A stretch of 64,000 bases of DNA from Thermohalobaculum sp951813525 (GTDB taxonomy: Bacteria; Pseudomonadota; Alphaproteobacteria; Rhodobacterales; Rhodobacteraceae), in assembly GCA_951813525.2 (NCBI GenBank), contig CATOTJ020000003.1, positions 1,314,030 through 1,378,029 of the forward strand, written 5' to 3'. The position numbers were made by a program, and so were the translations under genes. The notes beneath the pieces were generated by a model. The model was not told the origin of the DNA and made no database searches. It saw nothing but the letters and a program-made list of their open reading frames with translations. Of this stretch, positions 41,121-50,964 are shown one piece after another; position 1 is the stretch's first letter, and each line of letters begins with the position of its first letter.

Positions 41121-41942
41121 TCATTCCGCAAGAATGATTTGCAACGCCGCTTTCAACCAAACCGACTTGATCGAATGGCCGCCGGGATGGGTACAGAACA
41201 CCAACAACCCGCCCTTGTCATTGGTTTGGCGCATACAGCCCAGCTCTCCGGCGCTGAACTCCCGGTGAATGCCGAAACCGCCCTGACGGTGCATCAGATC
41301 CAGAGCCTTGAAGACATCGCCCTGATGGGTGTCAGCGATGGGACGACCCTTCAATGGCACGATCTTGTCGGCGGTGCCGTGGATATGAACCACATCGGTC
41401 GGCGTGGTCGGACAGGTGCGCGGCACCGGCGCCCAGAACGTGCCTGCAATCGGGACAAATGCCCGGAAAAGCGGCGCGCGGTTGCAGGCAAGCTCCCACG
41501 TCACCATGCCGCCTGCGGAAAACCCGGACATGATCATCATGTCCCGGTCCAGGCCGTGGCGGGCAACCAAATCGTCGATCAGCGCGGCGAAATAAGCGAA
41601 TTCTCGGCTGCCGTCATTGTTCTTGTTGCGCGGCACATTGGGAATACGCCAATCGGCGTCGTCGCCCGCATCAGCCGCAACAAAGGCCAGACCCGCCTCG
41701 TGGGCAACCCGGCGCAAACCCTGGTTGCGCATCGTCCCTTTGGACGTGCCGCGATAGCCATGGGCAAAGATCAACGCGCCTTTGGCCGTACCGTCAGGGG
41801 GCATCGCAATGCGATAGGTCCGTTCGCCAATCTGGCAATCGGTCTCGATCCCGCAGGCATGGGCAGTCCCCGGCAGGCCGATTGTCGCCAAACTCAGCAA
41901 GGTAAAGGTAGTCAGGGCCAACAGGGCCGAGAGAAGACGCAT
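41121..41942 (-). CDS. Exported polyhydroxybutyrate depolymerase-like esterase (LpqC type)
   Basis: 273 residues from MRLLSALL. The signal peptide ends near AHA, with Cys30 following; it may be a lipoprotein. Alpha/beta-hydrolase: oxyanion loop HGYRG, nucleophile Ser142 in GFSAGGMVT, HIHGTADKIVPLKG with the acid and HPGGHSI with the His. The pattern fits PHB depolymerase or feruloyl-esterase-like proteins. The polymer it attacks is not known; PHB synthesis genes are not in the window. It lies 97 bp upstream of the Ivy-like gene on the same strand. Confidence 0.82.
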   Translation of the reverse strand: MRLLSALLALTTFTLLSLATIGLPGTAHACGIETDCQIGERTYRIAMPPDGTAKGALIFAHGYRGTSKGTMRNQGLRRVAHEAGLAFVAADAGDDADWRIPNVPRNKNNDGSREFAYFAALIDDLVARHGLDRDMMIMSGFSAGGMVTWELACNRAPLFRAFVPIAGTFWAPVPRTCPTTPTDVVHIHGTADKIVPLKGRPIADTHQGDVFKALDLMHRQGGFGIHREFSAGELGCMRQTNDKGGLLVFCTHPGGHSIKSVWLKAALQIILAE

Positions 41943-42135
41943 TGGGTGCTCCGTCTGATTCCAACCCGGTAAGGATAGCCCGGCCCGCCGCCGCCACCAG
42001 CAGACATGTTTCACGACCTCGAGAGGCCGGGCAAGATCGCAAGCGCGCGGGGGGTTGGACCGCTGGCTCGGGCATGCTTGAAAGGCGTGATCGAAAGGCG
42101 CGATTCACTGAACGGTCCGCCGCCCCGGGGACCAG

Positions 42136-43467
42136 ATGTCCGATACCTCGACCGCCAAAGACGTGACCTATCGACGTGTCAGCGCGATTGCGCTGCCCGT
42201 TGTCCTGTCGAACGCCACCGTGCCCCTGCAGGGGGCGGTCGATACCGCGATTATCGGCAATTTGGGCGATGCGGTCTTTCTGGCCGCGGTCGCGCTTGGC
42301 GCCGGGGCGATATCGCTGATCCTGGGGCTTTTCAACTTCCTGCAATTCGGCGCTGGTGCCCTGTCAGCCCAGGCGCTGGGGGCAGGCGACAGTCGCAGGG
42401 TGATCAATGTCCTTGCCCGGGCATTGATCCTGGCCGCGTCGATCTCGATCGCGTTGATTGCTTTGCAATGGCTGATCGTGCCCGCGGTCATGCGTCTTTA
42501 CGAAGGCTCGGCCCAGGCTGAACGGCTGGCCAGTACCTATCTTTATATCCGGATCTGGGCCGCACCGGCCGAGTTGGGTGTTTTTGCCCTGACCGGCTGG
42601 TTCGCGGGGCAGGAAATGACCCGGCGCCTGTTCGAAATGCAGATCGTCATCTCGTTGACCAATATCGCGTTGAACCTCTTCTTCGTGTTGGGTCTGGGCA
42701 TGGATGTCGACGGTGTTGCGCTGGGCACCCTGATCGCCAGCTGGCTGGGGCTGGGATACGGGCTTTGGCGGGTCCGGGCGCGGATGCGGGCGCTGATGCC
42801 CGAATGGCGCCCCGAAAGGTCGCGGCTTTTGAACCGGGGCGAGCTGCGCGCTCTCTTCCGCTTGAACCGGGACATCTTTATCCGGACCATGCTGCTGATC
42901 GCAGCGTTCACCTACACGACCCGGCTCGGCTCGTTGCAGGGCGATGTGATGCTGGCGGCCAACGGCATTCTGTTCCAGCTGTTTGCACTGGCCAGCTATG
43001 GGCTGGACGGGTTCGCGATTGCTGCCGAGGCCCTGGTTGGCCAGGCGGTCGGGCGCCGGGACCGGGCTTTCCTGCGCCGCGCCGTCATTGTCTCGGGCCA
43101 GTCTGCGCTGGTTCTGGCCGCGATCGCCACGGTCGCTCTGTTGCTGATCGAAACGCCGTTGATCGCGCTGTTCACCAATGTACCCGAGGTTCGGGCGATT
43201 GCTGCCGAACACTATTTCTGGGCGGCGATGTTACCGGTGATCGGCGTACTGGCGTTCCTGATGGACGGGGTCTTTGTCGGTGCGACGGCCAGCCCGGCCA
43301 TGCGCAATGCCATGATCGTTGCCGCCGCGATCTATCTGTCAGCGGGCGGCTGGTTGGCCGATCTTTGGGGCAATCATGGCGTCTGGGCCGGAGTTTGGGC
43401 GTTCATGGTGCTGCGCGGGATCACCCTTCTGGTGCAATACCCGGCGCTGGAACGACGTGTGGCGTGA
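42136..43467 (+). CDS. MATE family efflux transporter (DinF/NorM type)
   Basis: 443 residues in 12 membrane segments. The first helix pair holds the typical PVVLSNATVPLQGAVDTAIIG and FLQFGAGALSAQALGAGD; the second half has the matching DGFAIAAEALVGQAVGRRD. These Na+- or H+-driven pumps export drugs or cationic metabolites. Which one is unknown; no regulator is adjacent. A GC-rich hairpin (43479-43496, GCGGGG/CCCCGC) follows in the convergent gap. Confidence 0.9.
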   Translation: MSDTSTAKDVTYRRVSAIALPVVLSNATVPLQGAVDTAIIGNLGDAVFLAAVALGAGAISLILGLFNFLQFGAGALSAQALGAGDSRRVINVLARALILAASISIALIALQWLIVPAVMRLYEGSAQAERLASTYLYIRIWAAPAELGVFALTGWFAGQEMTRRLFEMQIVISLTNIALNLFFVLGLGMDVDGVALGTLIASWLGLGYGLWRVRARMRALMPEWRPERSRLLNRGELRALFRLNRDIFIRTMLLIAAFTYTTRLGSLQGDVMLAANGILFQLFALASYGLDGFAIAAEALVGQAVGRRDRAFLRRAVIVSGQSALVLAAIATVALLLIETPLIALFTNVPEVRAIAAEHYFWAAMLPVIGVLAFLMDGVFVGATASPAMRNAMIVAAAIYLSAGGWLADLWGNHGVWAGVWAFMVLRGITLLVQYPALERRVA

Positions 43468-43528
43468 TCGAAGGCAAGGCGGGGCAGCGCCCCCGCACGG
43501 CACCGAAAGGGTCAGAAAAAACCAGCCG

Positions 43529-43768
43529 TCACTCCAGCAGGTTCTCGCAGCGGGTCACCTTTTCGGTGATGTCGGGCAGCGTGCCCTTCACGAACAATAC
43601 CGACCCGTTGCTCAGCCCGATCCGGGTGACCCCCTTGGGGTAATCCTCGGGATCCCACTCGTTTGCATCGGCCAGATAGGCGACCTGGTCGGCATTGACG
43701 ACAACGCCGATTTCCCGGTGCAGGCGTCCGGACACGACCGTATAGGTCTTTGCGTAAAAGATGTTCAC
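43529..43768 (-). CDS. Hypothetical protein downstream of pyruvate kinase
   Basis: 79 residues from GTG 43768, overlapping the TGA of a possible 14-codon ORF. The sequence (IFYAKTYTVVSGRLHREIGVVVNADQVAYLADANEWDPEDYPKGVTRIGLSNGSVLFVKGTLPDITEKV) looks like a small beta-rich protein. I cannot name a family. It lies downstream of pyk in the same direction and is probably co-transcribed. Confidence 0.6.
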   Translation of the reverse strand: MNIFYAKTYTVVSGRLHREIGVVVNADQVAYLADANEWDPEDYPKGVTRIGLSNGSVLFVKGTLPDITEKVTRCENLLE

Positions 43769-43809
43769 TGGTCAGCCGTCCGTTTCCCAGGCCAGATCGC
43801 GAAATCCAT
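43765..43809 (-). CDS. Possible 14-residue ORF between pyk and the next gene
   Basis: ATG follows the pyk stop without a gap (TAGATG), with CAGGAG just before. The peptide is MDFAIWPGKRTADQ, and its TGA overlaps the GTG of the next gene. It could couple translation of pyk to the downstream gene, or be chance. Confidence 0.3.
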   Translation of the reverse strand: MDFAIWPGKRTADQ

Positions 43810-45258
<1,449 letters not shown>

Positions 45259-45370
45259 GCGCCCCCCTGGGATTGATCAAGCTTGGCGGATCATCTCTGT
45301 TGCATGTGACAGTTGCAACCAAACTAAGGTTAATATTCTTGCGTCCTTGCACGGCCCGGCCACGGATTAT

Positions 45371-46174
45371 ATGGCCGTTGAAATGAACCAGCGCGATGCC
45401 TTCCAACCCGTCGAGATGATTCCCGGTCAGGGCGACATCATTCTGGTCTGCGATCATGCCCGCAATAGCGTTCCGCCCGAACTTGGCGATCTGGGGATGC
45501 CCGCCGCCGATATGGGGCGCCATATTGCCTTTGATGTCGGGGCTCGGGCGGTCACATTGCGCATGGCCGCGCTGATGGAGGCGCCCGCGGTCCTTTCGAC
45601 GTTTTCCCGGCTGGTGATCGACCCGAACCGCGGCGAGTTCGACCCGACCCTGATCATGAAGATCTATGATGGCTCGATCATCGAAGGGAACCGGAAGGCC
45701 GGACCCGAGGAACGGGCGCGCCGGATCGCTGCCTATCACCGGCCCTATCGCGCGGCCCTGGGCAATCTGATCGACGAAAGTGTCGCCGCGGGCCGTGCGC
45801 CGGTTCTGGTGTCGATCCATTCCTTTACGCCGCAACTGCGCGGGCACCTGCCGCGGCCGTGGCATGTCGGCCTGCTGTGGGCTGAAGATGACCGACTGTT
45901 CCGCCCGCTGATGGCGCGGCTTGGCCAGGATCCGGCTTTGGTGATCGGCGACAATCAACCCTATTCCGGGTCGCTGCCCGGCGATACCATGTGGACATAC
46001 GGCGTCCGCCGCGGTTTGCCCCATGTCCTGATCGAGGTCCGCAACGACCTGATTGCCGACGACGCCGGACAGGTGGAATGGGCAGGCGTTCTTTCCGATG
46101 CGGTGCAGGGCGCGGTCGCCGACCTGCGGGCGGCGGGCAGCGGCGGGCAGATGATGCCGGTTGCGGCGGGATAA
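45371..46174 (+). CDS. N-formylglutamate amidohydrolase family protein
   Basis: 267 residues from ATG 45371 (ATG 45383 also possible). Family motifs are CDHARNSVPPELG, HIAFDVGA, FSRLVIDPNRG, IHSFTP and a final YGVRRGLPHVLIEVRNDLI, with zinc-binding His/Glu residues. It resembles HutG-like deformylases of histidine breakdown, but no hut gene is near. It may hydrolyse another N-acyl amino acid. The stop codon lies in a tandem repeat. Confidence 0.85.
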   Translation: MAVEMNQRDAFQPVEMIPGQGDIILVCDHARNSVPPELGDLGMPAADMGRHIAFDVGARAVTLRMAALMEAPAVLSTFSRLVIDPNRGEFDPTLIMKIYDGSIIEGNRKAGPEERARRIAAYHRPYRAALGNLIDESVAAGRAPVLVSIHSFTPQLRGHLPRPWHVGLLWAEDDRLFRPLMARLGQDPALVIGDNQPYSGSLPGDTMWTYGVRRGLPHVLIEVRNDLIADDAGQVEWAGVLSDAVQGAVADLRAAGSGGQMMPVAAG

Positions 46175-46220
46175 CGCAGGCGGGATAAAGCAGGCGGGAT
46201 AAAGTGGGCAGATTAAAGCA
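46165..46220 (+). repeat. Four tandem 14-bp repeats
   Basis: Units GGCGGGATAACGCA, GGCGGGATAAAGCA, GGCGGGATAAAGTG and GGCAGATTAAAGCA follow without gaps. The first holds the TAA stop of the upstream gene. The array lies directly before the DUF1244 ribosome-binding site (AAGGAGG). Confidence 0.8.
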
Positions 46221-46241
46221 ACGGATCAAGGAGGCCAGAAA

Positions 46242-46538
46242 ATGAGCGAACTGGACCAGCAGGCAGCCGAAGCAGCAGCGTTCCGGCGCCTGCGCCAACA
46301 TCTGAACGAGCGCACGGATGTGCAGAACATCGACATGATGAACCTGACCGGATTTTGCCGGAACTGCCTGTCGCGGTGGTATGGCGAAGCGGCTGCCGAA
46401 CAGGGTGTCGACCTCAGCAAAGACGCCGCACGCGAGGCGGTTTACGGCATGCCCTATGACGAATGGCGGACAAAGTACCAGACCGAAGCAAGCGACGCAC
46501 AAAAGGCGGCCTTCGCGGCGGCGGACAAGCACGAATAG
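46242..46538 (+). CDS. DUF1244 family protein
   Basis: 98 residues. It matches DUF1244: FRRLRQHLNERTDVQNIDMMNLTGFCRNCLSRWY with two Cys, then YGMPYDEWRTKYQTEA. It is cytoplasmic, of unknown function, and conserved in alphaproteobacteria as a small stand-alone protein. It has its own AAGGAGG ribosome site and is probably an operon partner of the amidohydrolase. Confidence 0.88.
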   Translation: MSELDQQAAEAAAFRRLRQHLNERTDVQNIDMMNLTGFCRNCLSRWYGEAAAEQGVDLSKDAAREAVYGMPYDEWRTKYQTEASDAQKAAFAAADKHE

Positions 46539-46544
46539 ACATTC

Positions 46545-46580
46545 GCCCGGAAGCCGCATCCTTGATGCGGATGACCGGGC
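46545..46580. terminator. Two-part stem-loop after DUF1244 gene
   Basis: GCCCGG/CCGGGC enclose CCGCAT/ATGCGG around a short loop, 6 bases past the stop. No T run follows. The rest of the gap to 46746 shows no gene. Confidence 0.5.
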
Positions 46581-46746
46581 CTCACTCGGATGCGCTGCCC
46601 CCGACCCAGGGACATTTTCAGACCAAAGAAGCGGACGGGTGCGGCGCCATGTTCCAGCGATCTTTTGGCGCCTTGCGAGGAATCGGTTTGCTGGGCCGCG
46701 CCCTTTCGCTACAACGCCCGCCCGATCACCTGACACGAGTTGACCC

Positions 46747-47007
46747 ATGACTGACGAGACCGTCTCGCACACCTCTGTTGCCGCTGGCCAGTTGAAGGCC
46801 ATCGTTGAACGCGTCGAGCGCCTGGAAGAAGAACGCAAGGAAGTCGCCGAGCAGATCAAAGAGGTCTATGCCGAAGCCAAGGCCACCGGTTTCGACACCA
46901 AGACGCTGCGCAAGATCGTCTCGCTGCGCAAGAAGCCGACCGAAGAACGCCAGGAGGAAGAAGCGCTGCTGGATCTGTATCTTTCGGCGCTGGGCATGTT
47001 GCCCTGA
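46747..47007 (+). CDS. gapR: GapR, nucleoid-associated DNA-binding protein (DUF2312)
   Basis: 86 residues, helical, basic in the centre: GQLKAIVERVERLEEERKEVAEQIKEVYAEAKATGFDTKTLRKIVSLRKKPTEERQEEEALLDLYLSALG. This is the complete DUF2312/GapR pattern. In Caulobacter it forms a ring-like tetramer that clamps overtwisted DNA ahead of forks and supports topoisomerases. It is followed 20 bp later by the nuclease/phosphatase gene. Confidence 0.93.
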   Translation: MTDETVSHTSVAAGQLKAIVERVERLEEERKEVAEQIKEVYAEAKATGFDTKTLRKIVSLRKKPTEERQEEEALLDLYLSALGMLP

Positions 47008-47027
47008 CGAGATGAGCGGCTGACCCG

Positions 47028-48083
47028 ATGACCCGCAGGTTAAGGATCGCGACCTGGAATGTATGCTGGTTCAGCCGGCTTTTCGACGATCAGGGACGCC
47101 TGGTTGTCGATGACGAATGGTCGGGCATGCGCGATGTCCCGCGGCGGCGCCAGGCCGTCGCAATTGCCGAAGTGCTGCGCGCGGTCGATGCGGATCTCTG
47201 GGCCATCATCGAAGCACCGGATACCGGGCGGTCACGAACAACCGTCGGGGCGCTGGAACGGTTCGCGGTTGCGTGCAAGTTGCGGGCACGCGAGGCGATT
47301 ATCGGGTTCGAATCCGACACCGAGCAGGAGATCGCCCTGCTGTTCGACCCGGCACGCGTGGCGGCGCGGCACGCCCCCGTCGGCCAGACCTTGACCGAGG
47401 CATCGGCGCACCACGCCGCGCCCGATCCGGCCCCGCGTTTCGACGGGGTTTATGCGCTGGATCTGGACGGCGATGGCGAGATCGACGTGCACCGATTTTC
47501 GAAACCGCCATTGGAGGCCGATATTGTCATCGACGGCGCAGCGACGCTGCGCATGATCGCCGTTCACGCCAAGTCGAAAGCGCCGCACGGCGCCGACAGC
47601 AAGGCCGAGGCAGCGGCCATGTCGCTGCTGAACCGGCGCAAACAATTGGCGCAGTGCGCCTGGCTGCGCGCCCGCATCGACGGACATCTGGCGGCGGGCG
47701 AGGACGTGATCACGCTCGGTGATTTCAACGATGGCCCCGGTCTCGACAAATATGAGCGCGTTTTCGGTCGGTCGGGGGTCGAGGTCGTCATGGGCGATCC
47801 GGACGATCCCGCGCGCCGAATGACGACCCCATTCGTGAAAGCCGTCACACCGTCGCAATCGCGCCCCTCAACGGCGCGGTTCTACAAGGGCGGGCACGGG
47901 CGCTATCTGAACGCTCTGATCGATTTCATTATGTTGAGCCCCCGGCTTGCCGACGACACCGCACCGGAATGGCGGATCTGGCATCCCTTTGATGATGCGA
48001 AATGTTTTGGCAATCCGCGGATGAAACAGGCACTGCTCGATGCCTCGGACCATTTCCCGGTGACGGTCGATTTGACGGTTTAG
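47028..48083 (+). CDS. Endonuclease/exonuclease/phosphatase superfamily protein
   Basis: 351 residues. The N-terminal RIATWNVCWFSRLF has the metal Asn, IIEAPD the metal Glu (second motif), ITLGDFNDGPG the Asp/Asn pair and ASDHFPVTVDLTV the terminal Asp-His. All EEP catalytic elements are therefore in place. A phosphodiesterase, DNase or sphingomyelinase-like role cannot be separated from sequence. There is no signal peptide. The gapR neighbour suggests DNA work (inference). Confidence 0.82.
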   Translation: MTRRLRIATWNVCWFSRLFDDQGRLVVDDEWSGMRDVPRRRQAVAIAEVLRAVDADLWAIIEAPDTGRSRTTVGALERFAVACKLRAREAIIGFESDTEQEIALLFDPARVAARHAPVGQTLTEASAHHAAPDPAPRFDGVYALDLDGDGEIDVHRFSKPPLEADIVIDGAATLRMIAVHAKSKAPHGADSKAEAAAMSLLNRRKQLAQCAWLRARIDGHLAAGEDVITLGDFNDGPGLDKYERVFGRSGVEVVMGDPDDPARRMTTPFVKAVTPSQSRPSTARFYKGGHGRYLNALIDFIMLSPRLADDTAPEWRIWHPFDDAKCFGNPRMKQALLDASDHFPVTVDLTV

Positions 48084-48110
48084 ATCGATCGTTTCGCCGC
48101 CGGATTTCGG

Positions 48111-48998
48111 TTAGAGCGGCGTCCAGCCACCGTTTTCCCTTCGGAACAATCTGTCCGAGATCGGATGGTGCTCGGTTTCGAATATTTTCCGCATTCTTTG
48201 GCTGAGTTGCGACAGCGCCGCACGGTCACCAAAGGGCGCGATGATCAGCCATCCGCGAGCTGGCGTGGCGACGACCGGATCGCCGTCAATGATTTTGGAA
48301 ATCTCCGGCCAGGGGTCGGGCAACAGCATCAATGCATTTTCATAGTAGCCGTCGAGTTCGACGAACAACAGGCGTCCCTCGCGATACAATTGGAATTCTC
48401 GGGCCTCTCTGCGCAGGTTTTCGTAGGCGATGGTCCACGCGCCGCCAGGTTCAAGACCTATTTCGCGCAAACCCGCTGCTGTTGTTGTCGCAACAGAATG
48501 CGGATGATCAACCACCAGGACGGCACGCAATTCACCCGCAACCGGTCGGCTGATCGTGCGCTTCGCCGGATCCGTGTTGCCGGACGACAAATTTTCGTCG
48601 GCGAGCGCGGTGAGATAGGATTGATGATGGAGCGTAACCCGGAGTGCAGATCGCTCCGGCCGGATTTCGTCGGCGTTTAGCGATGTGCGTATGAGCGACC
48701 GGGCGAACCTTTCGACGATCGCCTCTCGCGCGGCGGGGTCGGATACGCGCAATTCGCGTATCAGATTGTCAAGCCAAGCGATCGCGACGCTGCCGTCAGA
48801 TCCTAAAACGTCAATGCCGCCGTCTGGTCGAGGCGTCGCCTTCGCGATCCGCGGGTCCGAGGTCAGCCGTTCAATCAGCAAAACACGAACGCGGTCTTCG
48901 TTGATATCGCCGTTCAATATGTCTGACAGTGCTGAAAGCGGCAGAAACGCGACCATGGCCGCAAGGATCAGAGCGGGCGGGCTCCAGATCGTGAACAT
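48111..48998 (-). CDS. DUF1444-like membrane-anchored protein
   Basis: 295 residues from MFTIWSPPALI. One hydrophobic segment at 6-25 anchors or exports it. The rest follows the DUF1444 (YtpQ) pattern: short repeats of LLIERLTSDPRIAKATPRPDGGIDV, PVAGELRAVLVVDHPHSVATTTAAGLREIGL, EFQLYREGRLLFVELDGYYENALMLLPDPW and VATPARGWLIIAPFGD. Function is unknown. It lies downstream of the NtrC-like gene on the same strand and may be its co-transcribed partner. DUF1444 assignment is from recall. Confidence 0.55.
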   Translation of the reverse strand: MFTIWSPPALILAAMVAFLPLSALSDILNGDINEDRVRVLLIERLTSDPRIAKATPRPDGGIDVLGSDGSVAIAWLDNLIRELRVSDPAAREAIVERFARSLIRTSLNADEIRPERSALRVTLHHQSYLTALADENLSSGNTDPAKRTISRPVAGELRAVLVVDHPHSVATTTAAGLREIGLEPGGAWTIAYENLRREAREFQLYREGRLLFVELDGYYENALMLLPDPWPEISKIIDGDPVVATPARGWLIIAPFGDRAALSQLSQRMRKIFETEHHPISDRLFRRENGGWTPL

Positions 48999-49131
48999 AT
49001 ACTCGGTCCCGTATCGCCTATTCGTCGACCTATCCTGCGGTCGCGGCCCGTTCCCGTCAACGTGTGACCCTTCGAAAACCAGCCTGATGAAGGCGGTGAA
49101 AATTCGCCTCGACCGCCGCGATCTCTCTAGG

Positions 49132-50649
49132 TCATTCCGGTCCACGTCCGATCTGGAAATCGTCGATCTTACGGTAAAGGGTCGACCGGCCGATGCCCAG
49201 GCGCCGGGCGGTTTCGCTCATCCGGCCGCGATAAAGGTCCAGGGCCTTGGCGATCGCTTCCTGCTCGATTTCCAGCAGGCGCTTGATATGGCCGTCTTCG
49301 CGCAGAAAGCTGGCAACGCAGTTTTCGGTATCTGCGCATCCATTGGGGCCAGCGATCGCGTCATGGCGTATCGCACCGTTCGACGGCGCACCGGCTGCAA
49401 ATGGCCCTGTGGGAACCGGCCCGAGTTCTGCGCCGCGCGACAGCGCGGAACCGGCGGGCGATGTGCCGGTCAGGCCCTGAAGATCTTCCGGCCGGATCAC
49501 GGGGCCGTCGGCGATGACGACGGCACGGTGAATCGTATTTTCCAGTTGCCGGACATTTCCGGGCCATGGCGCCCGTGCGATCAGTTCGAGGGCGGCCTGA
49601 CTGAACCCTGTTATCGGCGATGTCTCTGCCGCGGCAAAGCGCTTCAGGAACATGCGGGCCAGCCCGGGCAAATCCTCGCTACGGTCGCGCAGGGGCGGCA
49701 GTTGCATCGGGAAGACGCCGATGCGATAGTAAAGGTCTTCGCGGAACGTGCCATCCGCGACCATCTGTTTGAGGTCGCGGTTCGTGGCCGAGATCAGGCG
49801 AATATTAACCGTGACCGGCTGGCTGGCCCCGACCGGGTCGATTTCACCGGTCTGAATGGCTCGCAACAGCTTGACCTGTGCCTCTGGCGGCAGTTCCCCG
49901 ACTTCGTCCAGGAACAACGTGCCGTCGGAGGCATCCTGAAACTTTCCCGGACGCCGCGATGTGGCGCCGGTGAACGCACCCTTTTCGTGGCCGAACAGGA
50001 TCGATTCAACCAATTGGGCGGGCATGGCCCCACAGTTCACGGCAACGAACGGGGCGCCGGCGCGGTCGCTGGACCCGTGGATCGCGCGGGCGAAGACTTC
50101 CTTGCCTGTGCCCGATTCCCCCTCCAGCAACACCGGGATATCCGATCGCGCGACCCGCCGCGCCATGGCGATCGCCGCGCGCGTTTGCGGCGCCACCGCG
50201 ATCAAGTCGCTGAAAAGAAGACGATTTTCACCGGCGCGCGATAATCTGCCAACCTCCGTCGACAGATCGGACATGGCCAATGCGTTGGCGATCGATACCT
50301 CCAACCGCTCCGGCCCCACGGGTTTGATCAGAAAGTCCGTGGCACCCGCGCGCATCGCACCGACCGCGCGCGAAACCGACCCGTCCGATGTCAGCACCAG
50401 AACAGGAACGTTGCGGCCGGACCCGCGCAGCCGGGTCAGCACCTCGATCCCGTCCAGACCGGGCATCTGCAGGTCCAGAAGCACCAGGTCAATTGGCGTC
50501 GGATCGGTCGGACCGCCCTTCATCAACCGGTCCAGCCCGGCCTGTCCGCCGTCAGCTTCGGTTGCTGTAAATCCAGAACCGACCAGCATCGCCTTTATCT
50601 GGCGGCGCTGGATCGGGTCATCATCGACGACAAGTATGCGTGCAGACAT
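49132..50649 (-). CDS. Sigma-54-dependent response regulator (NtrC family)
   Basis: 505 residues from MSARILVVDDD. The receiver domain is at 1-125 with phospho-acceptor Asp59 (LVLLDLQMPG). The AAA domain has Walker A GESGTGKE, the sigma-54 contact KGAFTGATSR, Walker B DGTLFLDEVGELP and NIRLISATNRDL. A C-terminal Fis-type HTH (ARRLGIGRSTLYRKIDDF) follows. It activates -24/-12 promoters with RpoN, encoded at 15949. No histidine kinase is adjacent, so it is an orphan here. Confidence 0.93.
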   Translation of the reverse strand: MSARILVVDDDPIQRRQIKAMLVGSGFTATEADGGQAGLDRLMKGGPTDPTPIDLVLLDLQMPGLDGIEVLTRLRGSGRNVPVLVLTSDGSVSRAVGAMRAGATDFLIKPVGPERLEVSIANALAMSDLSTEVGRLSRAGENRLLFSDLIAVAPQTRAAIAMARRVARSDIPVLLEGESGTGKEVFARAIHGSSDRAGAPFVAVNCGAMPAQLVESILFGHEKGAFTGATSRRPGKFQDASDGTLFLDEVGELPPEAQVKLLRAIQTGEIDPVGASQPVTVNIRLISATNRDLKQMVADGTFREDLYYRIGVFPMQLPPLRDRSEDLPGLARMFLKRFAAAETSPITGFSQAALELIARAPWPGNVRQLENTIHRAVVIADGPVIRPEDLQGLTGTSPAGSALSRGAELGPVPTGPFAAGAPSNGAIRHDAIAGPNGCADTENCVASFLREDGHIKRLLEIEQEAIAKALDLYRGRMSETARRLGIGRSTLYRKIDDFQIGRGPE

Positions 50650-50964
50650 GAACAGCCAATCAGGATTCGGTCTCGGTTCTCGGGCATAGAGCAGGGAAGT
50701 TGACAATCCGTGACCAAGCGCTGACCAAGGCCACTGGAAGTTGCGCGTGAAACCGCGATTTACCTTTAAATCAAGGGAATTGCGCAAGACTGTTGTAGAA
50801 GCGCACCGGCATGGATATTCTGCCGCTACGCGGAAATTTTCTCCATCTGCCGCATTGTGCTGTCAGTATTTTCGTGTCAGAGGGAGAAATGCGGATCGGC
50901 AAGTGCCGGAACAACCAATCCTGGGCGCGTGAGCAGCGTGCCCGATACCGGAACGGAGAGAGGG
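50650..50964. other. Divergent intergenic region (315 bp)
   Basis: It lies between the NtrC-like gene and the OmpA lipoprotein gene and must hold both promoters. TGACCAAG occurs twice (50711-50718, 50722-50729), offset by one helical turn. I found no convincing -10/-35 or -24/-12 pair and no gene. Confidence 0.5.

Noticed and set aside
46581..46746. Short open frame between DUF1244 and gapR
   Set aside because: Weak start, no conserved features; the gap is better read as terminator plus gapR leader.
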